Source: Coriobacteriia bacterium (GTDB lineage Bacteria; Actinomycetota; Coriobacteriia; Coriobacteriales; QAMH01). From it: DNA of 64,000 nt. The stretch is from the NCBI GenBank assembly GCA_003149935.1, contig QAMH01000004.1, forward strand, positions 248,001-312,000, written 5' to 3'. The position numbers and the translations under genes were made by a program. Below, piece after piece: positions 57,481-64,000 of the stretch (the first letter of the stretch is position 1; each line of letters begins with the position of its first letter). The notes under the pieces are model-generated. The model searched no databases. It saw only the letters and a list, made by a program, of their open reading frames with translations, and was not told the origin of the DNA.

Positions 57481-58299
57481 ATGACCGAAAGCGATGAAGT
57501 AGCAAGCATGACCGTCACCCCGCGAGTTCTACGCACGCCCGAGCTCACGGGCAACCTGCGCGCCCACAGCGTGCGCCTTCCCGAGGCCGCGCAGGAGGCA
57601 AGCGGCATACGCGTGCTCGGGCGCACCATCCGATCGATCGTCTACACGACCGACATCGCGATCATCCGCAACTGCGATGCCGATGCGGTCTTCGCCGTGT
57701 ATCCCTTCACACCGCAGCAGATCATCTCCAAGGCCATCATGGAGGCCTCCGCGATTCCCGTGTTCGCCGGGGTCGGGGGAGGGACGACGGCCGGTCCGCG
57801 CTCGGCTGCGCTTGCGCAGGATGCCGAGGCCGACGGCGCGTATGGCGTCGTGCTCAACGCGCCGGCGAGCTATACCACGCTCGAGATGGTGAGCCGCGTC
57901 ATCGATATCCCGGTGATCGTGACGGTCGTCGATGCCGATAGGGACGTGGTCGCCAATCGAATCGCCGCCGGTGCCTCCATCCTCAACGTCGCCGCTGGCG
58001 CCGCGACGGCCCAGGTGGTCGCCGATATCCGGGAGGAGTTTCCCGACGTGCCCCTCATCGCCACGGGCGGGTCGAGCGAAGAGAGTATCCGCGCGACGGT
58101 CGAGGCGGGCGCGAACGCGGTCATCTGCACGCCCCCGACCAACAAGGAGCTGTTCTCGGGAATGATGAAACGCTACCGGGAGTCCTCGGACATCCACGCG
58201 ACTACGCCATCGAATGCCCGCGGCTTGTCGGACGCGAGCCTACGCGAAATCGAGGCGCGTCTGCGTGAGATTCGCGACGCCGGCTTCCTCGATCGCTAA
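57481..58299 (+). CDS. TIM-barrel protein of unknown substrate (often annotated hydrolase)
   Basis: ATG 57481 follows GGAGGG, giving 272 residues. Alternating strands and helices with RTIRSIVYTTDIAIIRNCDA, VFAVYPFTPQQIISKAIMEA, IPVFAGVGGGTTAGPRSAAL and a final phosphate-binding-like loop LIATGGSSEESIRATVEAGA. The layout is a (beta/alpha)8 barrel similar to NanE/ThiG/IMPDH-like phosphate-binding enzymes. No catalytic assignment is possible from sequence. Confidence 0.65.
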   Translation: MTESDEVASMTVTPRVLRTPELTGNLRAHSVRLPEAAQEASGIRVLGRTIRSIVYTTDIAIIRNCDADAVFAVYPFTPQQIISKAIMEASAIPVFAGVGGGTTAGPRSAALAQDAEADGAYGVVLNAPASYTTLEMVSRVIDIPVIVTVVDADRDVVANRIAAGASILNVAAGAATAQVVADIREEFPDVPLIATGGSSEESIRATVEAGANAVICTPPTNKELFSGMMKRYRESSDIHATTPSNARGLSDASLREIEARLREIRDAGFLDR

Positions 58300-58338
58300 C
58301 TGGCGCGGACCAGGTGGTGCCACATCGGCGAAAGTTGT

Positions 58339-58512
58339 CGTTTGTGGCACGTTTTGGGCCTGGTGCTGGCGAGTATTGACGATTGGGGCGCGTGTGATTG
58401 CCCCAATCGCGCCTTTTCGTCACGTTTTGCCGAATATGATCGTTTGGGGCGCATTCGATGTACCACAAACGAACATCTCGGTCAGCTTACTCCATGTAAC
58501 GTGCCACAAACG
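58339..58512. repeat. Dispersed palindromic repeat cluster
   Basis: CGTTTGTGGCACGTT (58339-58353) is the exact inverse of AACGTGCCACAAACG (58498-58512), with a related copy TACCACAAACGA near 58471. Together with the terminator they fill the ~290-bp gap, in which no gene was seen. Confidence 0.6.
58380..58409 (+). terminator. Intrinsic terminator after the TIM-barrel gene
   Basis: CGATTGGGGC (58380-58389) and GCCCCAATCG (58400-58409) form a 10-bp stem with a 10-nt loop, followed by CGCCTTTTCGT. Confidence 0.6.
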
Positions 58513-58593
58513 CACATAGCCGGCATGTCCCAAATCGCGCATGGGCTGGCCGGGGCAGACGGGTCTCGTAGGACGCTCGCAGACCGCAAGCAC

Positions 58594-59022
58594 CTATGTG
58601 CCGCTTGCCTTGCGCGTTCCCAGCTTGCCGACCAGGTGCCGGACGGCTGAGATGGGGTGCTTCTTCAGCATACGCGGTCCCGCGTAACGCATCACCTGAC
58701 GAATCCGCTCGCGCATGGCAGGGGCGTAGCAGTGGTTGGAGCACACCTCGCAGCTCACCTTCTCGCCCATGCGACGGCACCGCTGCGTCCTTAGGCACGC
58801 GTAGTCATCGAGGGCCTTGCATGCGGGGCAGACGGGCTCGCCGCAGATGGCTCGCTCGCTGCGCTCGTCCTTTGGGTGGTTGCCCGCGCAGTAGATTGCC
58901 ACCATCTGAGACACGGTTTTCGTCTCCCGCTCGCGCTTGCGCCGGATGGTGGCGCTTTCGCTTTGCGCTTGAGTCGGAGTGCGCCTGGTGGTGTCGTTCA
59001 TAACGGAATCGGCTTGTCTCAC
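58594..59022 (-). CDS. Nitrous oxide-stimulated promoter family protein (YgbA-like)
   Basis: A 142-residue protein with a Cys-rich core: QMVAIYCAGNHPKDE, CGEPVCPACKALDDYACLRT and CEVCSNHCYAPAMRERIRQV, then GPRMLKKHPISAVRHLV. This is the YgbA/nitrous oxide-stimulated promoter family. In enterobacteria ygbA is under the nitric-oxide sensor NsrR and helps growth after NO stress. Here its start overlaps the end of the ABC exporter gene by four bases (ATGA), so they are coexpressed. Cys pairs suggest metal binding. Confidence 0.85.
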   Translation of the reverse strand: MRQADSVMNDTTRRTPTQAQSESATIRRKRERETKTVSQMVAIYCAGNHPKDERSERAICGEPVCPACKALDDYACLRTQRCRRMGEKVSCEVCSNHCYAPAMRERIRQVMRYAGPRMLKKHPISAVRHLVGKLGTRKASGT

Positions 59023-62000
59023 GACTGTCGTCCTTTCGTCTGCACGGCATAGGCTTTGTCGGCGATGGATGCCGCCGAGGGGCGGTGGCTCACCAGCACG
59101 ACGGTTCTGCCATCCCTGTTTTCCGAGAGACTGCGGAGTATGACCGTTTCATTTAGGCTGTCAAGGTTGCTCGTGGGCTCGTCGAGCAGGATGAGGGGAG
59201 CATCATGGAGCAGCACCCGTGCCAGGCCAAGCCGCTGCCGCTCGCCACCGGATAAGCTGTTTCCGATGGCACCGATAGGCGTATCGAGTCCATCGGGTAG
59301 TCGGTCGACGAAGTTTGCCAGGGAAACCTTCTCCAGGACTTCGTGAAGCTCGTCGTCTGTGGCCTGCGGTTTGGCCATGAGGAGGTTATCACGGATCGTG
59401 CCGTCAAACAGGAACGTCTCCTGGGTCATGAAGCCTTCAATACCCCTCAAGGATGTCGTGTTGACATGGCGAACGTTACGGTCCGAGACTCGCACCTGGC
59501 CGCTGTCCGCATCCCAGAAACGCATGAGCAGCTTCAGCAGCGTTGACTTTCCGGCGCCGCTTTTACCCTCGATGCGAACGATGCTGCCTGGTTCGATTGT
59601 CAGGTTCACGTCGTCGAGTATGGGGGTGTCACCGTAGGAGAAATCCACGGATCGCAGCTCGGCTCCCGTGAAGCCATCGACGTCCTTTCCGTCGCGCACC
59701 TCTTCGGTGACCGGCTCCTCGGCCAGCAAGTCCAGTACGCGGCTGCCGCAGGCCAGCGTCTGCTGCAGGGTGGTTCCCAGGTTTGCCACCGCGATGACGG
59801 GGCCGAAGGAGGACATGAGCGCGGCAACGGCGAGCAGGGCGGGCCCGAAGGCGAGCTGGCCGGTCGCCACCAAGAACGCCGCCAGGGCGAGCATGGCCAG
59901 GTCGAAGACCATGACGAGGGTTCCCGTGAGTGCCATGGAGCAGGCGGTCCGCCGTTTGAGGGAGTCCTCGGCCTCCATCAGGGCATGCGTTCGTTTCTCG
60001 AGCTCGCGGCGGCGCTCCCGGGATTGCCCGAACTGGAGGATTTCGGGGAGGCCGCGCAGGCTGTCCAGGACGAAGGTGTTCATAGCACCGATGTGACGGC
60101 GCACGCTGTCGCCGAGCGTTCCGGCCGAGCGCGAGGAAAGCCAGGGGACGGCCACTCCCATCACCAGGTAGGCGCAGGCGGCGAGTACGGCAAGGATGGG
60201 GGATTGGGAGGCGATGAACACGGTCATTCCCGTTGACACGATGAGCGCGATGGCCGCCGGTGAGATCGTATGGGCGAAGAACACCTCGAGGAGCTCGACG
60301 TCGGACGTCATGAGCGAGACGAGGTTGCCCTTGTCACGTCCCTCGAGCCTGGCCGGAGCCAGCTTGCGCATCACGGCGAACAGGCGGTCGCGTACGAGGG
60401 CGAGGACGCGAAACGCGAGATAATGGTTGCAGAGCTGCTCGCCATAACGCAAAGGCCCGCGGACGATGCCGCATATCGCCACCGCCATGGCTGCCGCCAT
60501 CCAGTCCATTTCGGCGCCCTGGCCGACCAGGTCGAGCAAGCTGTAGCTCGCGAACACGGTCAGGAAGATGGCTGCGCCAAATCCGAGGACTCCCAGCACG
60601 ATGGCCATGGCGAGGACCGGCAGCAGGGGAGTGACGAGCCTCAGCAGCCGGGCCATGACGCTCAGGTGCGAGCGATGGGTGCCGCCGATGGCATCGGGAA
60701 CGGTCGTGGCGGGCTCGCCCCCCTCGTCTTCCTCGTCGATGACGGCGATTTCTCCGGTATCCGTGGCGGGTGCCTGCGCGAACGACTCGAGCCGGGACTG
60801 CTCGTCCCAAAGTCGCCCGTAGGCACCTCCCGCAGCGCTCAGCTCGTCATGGGTACCGGACTCGACGACGCGTCCATCGGCAAGGACGTAGATACGCCCG
60901 GCGTTCCTCAGCGCCGCGAGGCGGTGGGTGATCATGATTACGGTCTTGGTATCTGCGAGTTGCCTCACCAGCTCGATGATGGCCGCCTCGCTCTCGGCGT
61001 CAATGTTGGAAGTCGCCTCGTCCAGGATGTACACCGGCGTGTCGTGCAGGAGCGCTCGTGCCATCGCCAACCGTTGACGTTGGCCACCGGAGAGGTTCGT
61101 CCCTTCGGCGGCCACCGGGGCCTGCAGGCCACCTGTGCGACGCACGAGTCCCTCGAGGCGACAGCGGTGCAGGACGTCCCAGAGCTCTTCGTCCGTGGCA
61201 TCGGGTTTTGCCAGGCGCAGGTTTGATGCCACGGTGCCTTCGAACAGGTAGCTCGCAAACGGAACGTATGTGATCGTCTCGCGCAGCGATGTACGGGATA
61301 TGTCGCGCAGGGGGATGCCGCCGATGCTGACGTTGCCCGCGTAGCGGTCAAGTGACCTGGAGAGTATGCCGGCCAAGGTGGACTTGCCGGAGCCGCTTTC
61401 GCCGGTTATGCCGACGAAGGAGCCCTGGGGGATGGTGATGTCGACATCGCTTAGCACGTTACGGTCGCCATCGTAGGAGTACGAGATGTCGTGGCATTCG
61501 ATCTGCACGTTGCCGTGGTCAACCGTGCGCTCTCCGCTAGGAGGGGTCGGCGTGTCAAGGATTTTGAACATCCTGTCGGCTGCCGCCATCCCGCTCATGG
61601 CCGTATGGAAAAACGAGCCCAGGGCGCGCATGGGCAAGAAGAACTCGGCCGACAGGAAGGTGATGGCAAAGACCGCTCCGAACGAGGCGTTGCCTTGCGA
61701 GAGCTGCACGAGGGCCATGATGATTCCCGCGGCCGCGCCGCAGAAGGCGAAGAGATCCATCACGGTGATGGAGTTGAGCTGCATGACGAGCAGGCGCATG
61801 GTGGCCTGCCTGAAGCTCTCGGCCTCCCGGTTCATGGCCTCATGACGGCGCTGGTCGGCTTGGAAGATTTTGAGGGTGGTGAGTCCCTGGATGCTTTCCA
61901 GGAAGAAGGATCCCAAATCGGTGTAGGAGCCCCAGTAGTTGCCCATGACGCGTTTGGCGATCCTTTGCACCGCGACGATGGATAGGGGGATGAGGGGCAC

Positions 62001-62495
62001 GCAAACCAGGAGGGTGATTGCCGTGGGCAGCGAGAGCGGAGCGAGACATGCGAAGAGCGTGAGCGGCGCCACCACCGCGTAGAAGAGCTGGGGAAGGTAG
62101 GAACCGAAGTAGGTCTCCAGATGTTCGACGCCCTCCACGCTCACCTGCAGGGCCTCGCTCGGCGTGGTGCTTTCGCGATAGGACGGCCCCAGGTCCACAA
62201 GCTTGGCGTATATCGCCTGGCGGATGGTGCTCTTGGCCGCGTTGGCCGCCCTCTGGCCCATGCGTTGTGTCCCCATCTGGCAAAAGAAGCGTACAGCCAG
62301 CGTGAGCAGGGCGACGACGAGCAGGATCGCGACGTGCGAGGCCTGCAGGGTATTCTCGAGGAGTCCCTGCAGGAAAAGGCCGATGAGGATGAACAACACG
62401 ATATTTGCGACGAGTGCTATCCATTGCAGGGCCACGTCGGCGCCGATGTAGCGACGTGCGTTGGTGACCATGGTAATGAGTCGTTTGTTGAACAC
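59019..62495 (-). CDS. Fused two-module ABC exporter, CydDC-like
   Basis: A 1158-residue single chain with two complete exporter halves. Module 1: six helices, Walker A GESGSGKSTLAGIL (about residue 370), signature LSGGQRQRLAMARALL. Module 2 begins near residue 640: Walker A GKSGAGKSTLLKLL (about 1000), signature LSGGERQRLGLARVLL, Walker B LILLDEPTSNLDS. The order fits a CydD-CydC fusion as known from other actinobacteria, which exports cysteine or glutathione for cytochrome bd assembly. No cydAB genes are in the window, so the substrate is not certain. Confidence 0.85.
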   Translation of the reverse strand: MFNKRLITMVTNARRYIGADVALQWIALVANIVLFILIGLFLQGLLENTLQASHVAILLVVALLTLAVRFFCQMGTQRMGQRAANAAKSTIRQAIYAKLVDLGPSYRESTTPSEALQVSVEGVEHLETYFGSYLPQLFYAVVAPLTLFACLAPLSLPTAITLLVCVPLIPLSIVAVQRIAKRVMGNYWGSYTDLGSFFLESIQGLTTLKIFQADQRRHEAMNREAESFRQATMRLLVMQLNSITVMDLFAFCGAAAGIIMALVQLSQGNASFGAVFAITFLSAEFFLPMRALGSFFHTAMSGMAAADRMFKILDTPTPPSGERTVDHGNVQIECHDISYSYDGDRNVLSDVDITIPQGSFVGITGESGSGKSTLAGILSRSLDRYAGNVSIGGIPLRDISRTSLRETITYVPFASYLFEGTVASNLRLAKPDATDEELWDVLHRCRLEGLVRRTGGLQAPVAAEGTNLSGGQRQRLAMARALLHDTPVYILDEATSNIDAESEAAIIELVRQLADTKTVIMITHRLAALRNAGRIYVLADGRVVESGTHDELSAAGGAYGRLWDEQSRLESFAQAPATDTGEIAVIDEEDEGGEPATTVPDAIGGTHRSHLSVMARLLRLVTPLLPVLAMAIVLGVLGFGAAIFLTVFASYSLLDLVGQGAEMDWMAAAMAVAICGIVRGPLRYGEQLCNHYLAFRVLALVRDRLFAVMRKLAPARLEGRDKGNLVSLMTSDVELLEVFFAHTISPAAIALIVSTGMTVFIASQSPILAVLAACAYLVMGVAVPWLSSRSAGTLGDSVRRHIGAMNTFVLDSLRGLPEILQFGQSRERRRELEKRTHALMEAEDSLKRRTACSMALTGTLVMVFDLAMLALAAFLVATGQLAFGPALLAVAALMSSFGPVIAVANLGTTLQQTLACGSRVLDLLAEEPVTEEVRDGKDVDGFTGAELRSVDFSYGDTPILDDVNLTIEPGSIVRIEGKSGAGKSTLLKLLMRFWDADSGQVRVSDRNVRHVNTTSLRGIEGFMTQETFLFDGTIRDNLLMAKPQATDDELHEVLEKVSLANFVDRLPDGLDTPIGAIGNSLSGGERQRLGLARVLLHDAPLILLDEPTSNLDSLNETVILRSLSENRDGRTVVLVSHRPSAASIADKAYAVQTKGRQS

Positions 62496-62532
62496 GGATT
62501 CTCCTACCTGACGGATGCCCGATCTTTGATCG

Positions 62533-63021
62533 TTAGTCCTCCTGCAGCGCTTGCTGCCGCTGCAGCACGTTTGCCTGGGGCCTGTCCGTCTTCACGATGA
62601 AGCCGAAGTAGACGATGTGGCCGATGAAGATGATGGCCACGACGATGCGCCCGATGGGTACCGACCCCATGAGCGCGAAGGACACGGCGAGGAGGAGCGT
62701 GATGGGGGCGAGGAGCTTGAGTTTGGCCACGATGGTCATGGACTTGCGCGTCAGCAGGCCCTCGAACACCGATTTGTAGAGTTTGGTCGACTGGAACCAC
62801 GCGTTGAGCTTGCGTGAGCTGCGAGCAAAGCAGAAGGCCGCCAAGAGGATGAACGGCGTGGTGGGGATGAGGGGAAGTATGGCACCCAGGACGCCAAGCC
62901 CAAAACTGATAAGACCACCTGCACCCCAGAGCCACGAGGCGAGGGTTCGCCTGCGCGTGGGGCTTGCGTCGCCAGACGCATCGTTAACGGGGGATAGCAA
63001 ACGCGTGAAGTTGTGTTCCAT
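62533..63021 (-). CDS. DUF454 (YbaN-like) inner-membrane protein
   Basis: A 162-residue protein with three to four helices. The signature LGVLGAILPLIPTTPFILLA (about residue 45), then FCFARSSRKLNAWFQSTKLY, and RKSMTIVAKLKLLAPITLLL is that of DUF454. It follows the ABC exporter's promoter region on the same strand (37 bp gap) and may head that operon. Function unknown. Confidence 0.85.
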   Translation of the reverse strand: MEHNFTRLLSPVNDASGDASPTRRRTLASWLWGAGGLISFGLGVLGAILPLIPTTPFILLAAFCFARSSRKLNAWFQSTKLYKSVFEGLLTRKSMTIVAKLKLLAPITLLLAVSFALMGSVPIGRIVVAIIFIGHIVYFGFIVKTDRPQANVLQRQQALQED

Positions 63022-63296
63022 GAGTCCACCTTATCTATGAGTTAGCTGAAATTAACTATAAGTTAGCAGAATCTTACTTAAAAATGCAAACATCTGTAAC
63101 TGGGATGTTTCTAAGAATATGGTTACTCTATGCGAGCTCGTGACCTGCAGAATGCGGAGAGGGTGAGTCTCGAAGCATCTCTTCTCGCGTTAACATCATC
63201 GAAATCTCCCGTGGCTACAATGCGGGTGCATGGCGGGATGCCCTCGTCGGGACGGGCATTCCGTCGTGCCATGTCATCGAGGCATCGGGAGGTATC
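63022..63296. other. Divergent intergenic region before purF
   Basis: About 275 bp. Near the DUF454 start are AT-rich repeats GAGTTAGCTGAAATTAACTA and AAGTTAGCAGAATCTTACTT. Closer to purF, GGGATGCCC and GGGCATTCC form a near-perfect stem (about 63237-63271) that could be a leader hairpin. No gene is supported. Confidence 0.5.
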
Positions 63297-64000
63297 TTGA
63301 GTACGGACACCATGGAAGAGGCCTGCGGGGTCTTTGGCATCTACGCGCCGGGCAAGGACGTTGCCCGCATGACGGGCTTTGGCCTGCAGGCACTGCAGCA
63401 CCGGGGGCAGGAAAGCGCGGGCATTGCCGTGGGGGATGGCGAGACGGTCAACGTCTCCAAGGACCTGGGGCTCGTGACCCAGGTGTTCGATGACGAGCGT
63501 CTGGATGCCCTCGTCGGTGACGTCGCGATCGGCCATGTGCGCTATTCCACGAGCGGGTCGAAGGCCTCGTGGGAGGCGGCCCAGCCGCACATGTCGGCCA
63601 TGGGCGAGGTGCTGCTCGCGCTTGCCCACAACGGTACGCTCACCAACACCAACAAGTTGCGCGCCCGGCTCATAGCCGATGGCGCCCGGCTATACTCGTC
63701 GACCGACTCCGAAGTCGCCGCCAAGCTCATCGGCATGTACACGGAGCGCACCAACCACCTGCGCGAGGGCATACGCCATGCCATGGAGCTCATGGAGGGG
63801 GCCTATGCCATGGTGCTGTGCACGGCCGATGCCCTCTACGCGTTTCGCGACCCTCACGGCATCCGCCCGCTGTGCATTGGCGAGCTGCCCGACGATGCCG
63901 GCTGGGTCATCTCGTCGGAGACCTGCGGGCTGGATATCGTCGGCGCCACTTACGTGCGTGACGTCGAACCGGGCGAGGTCGTGCACGTCAACGACGAAGG
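63297..64000 (+). CDS. purF: Amidophosphoribosyltransferase (3' end outside window)
   Basis: The frame is open from TTG 63297 (GGGAGG five bases upstream; ATG 63312 is an alternative) to the end of the window, about 234 residues. After a short propeptide (MSTDTMEEA) comes the catalytic Cys in CGVFGIYAPGKD, then the glutamine-amidotransferase core GLQALQHRGQESAGIAV, IGHVRYSTSGSKASWEAAQP and LAHNGTLTNTNKLR. In PurF the propeptide is removed so that Cys becomes the N-terminal nucleophile. It catalyses the first step of purine synthesis. Confidence 0.92.
   Translation, partial: MSTDTMEEACGVFGIYAPGKDVARMTGFGLQALQHRGQESAGIAVGDGETVNVSKDLGLVTQVFDDERLDALVGDVAIGHVRYSTSGSKASWEAAQPHMSAMGEVLLALAHNGTLTNTNKLRARLIADGARLYSSTDSEVAAKLIGMYTERTNHLREGIRHAMELMEGAYAMVLCTADALYAFRDPHGIRPLCIGELPDDAGWVISSETCGLDIVGATYVRDVEPGEVVHVNDE

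Noticed and set aside
63123..63629. Minus-strand frame of 168 codons across the purF start
   Set aside because: It is antisense to the clearly recognisable PurF catalytic N-terminus.
1..64000. tRNA, rRNA and CRISPR arrays
   Set aside because: No cloverleaf with a GTTCRANNC loop and no regularly spaced repeat-spacer array was found in the intergenic regions by eye; a tRNA or CRISPR search program would be decisive.

Overview
The window reads as chromosomal DNA of a high-GC, anaerobic, gut-type actinobacterium, most likely class Coriobacteriia (Eggerthellaceae-like). That placement is inferred from three things: stacked DMSO-reductase-family molybdoenzymes with DmsB/NrfD/TorD partners, a broken Crp/Fnr regulator of the kind that sits beside such enzymes, and the mix of small toxin-antitoxin modules and transporters. 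No rRNA or tRNA gene was seen, so the placement rests on protein flavour only.

Layout. 1-1.2 kb: the end of a CbbX/SpoVK-like AAA+ ATPase. 1.3-5.5 kb: an AbiEi/AbiEii module, then an IS21-family insertion (istA/istB) lying between two broken genes. 5.5-16 kb: an accessory patch with a J-domain/HIRAN pair, a DUF6508 protein, an ADP-ribosylglycohydrolase, two repeat-flanked STAND-like ATPases, a gamma-carbonic anhydrase, a phosphoesterase, a small cassette bounded by 16-bp inverted repeats, and a DUF4160/DUF2442 pair. 16-22.3 kb: a TetR-GNAT fusion divergent from a membrane protein, an EamA exporter, a GNAT enzyme and a MarR-MFS efflux operon. 22.4-32.5 kb: the respiratory core, with an exported DMSO-reductase-type operon (catalytic subunit, DmsB, NrfD, TorD), a second translationally coupled operon (regulator, DmsA without Tat signal, DmsB), and a decaying third unit (frameshifted Crp/Fnr gene plus a truncated molybdoenzyme). 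32.6-41.9 kb: a Na+/H+ antiporter, a HipA-like kinase operon with a 22-bp palindromic operator, a putative LexA-controlled 31-residue membrane toxin with self-pairing mRNA, GNAT, GrpB, AIM24, TetR and EamA genes, and cupin and msrA relics. 42-51.7 kb: an XRE/zinc-ribbon regulator, an alpha/beta hydrolase, a GntR-ABC operon, a ClC channel, a secreted nuclease, BrnQ, a GIY-YIG/AlkD fusion, a secreted esterase and YxeA. 51.7-58.3 kb: a DUF2804 stump, HicAB, small genes, EamA, an alanine/sodium symporter and a TIM-barrel protein. 58.5-64 kb: YgbA-like and fused CydDC-like exporter genes, DUF454, and the start of purF, which runs off the window.

Together the genes show an anaerobe that respires organic or inorganic electron acceptors through molybdoenzymes, imports amino acids, and carries many addiction-type modules: AbiE, HipA-like, HicAB, DUF4160/DUF2442 and a possible type I system. 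Many small gene relics (cupin, msrA, DUF2804, Crp/Fnr, molybdoenzyme, hydrolase) point to active gene loss. The most promising possibly undescribed items are the LexA-box small membrane protein locus at 37.1-37.5 kb, the HipA-like kinase with a three-part partner at 34.5-36.5 kb, and the inverted-repeat cassette at 14 kb.
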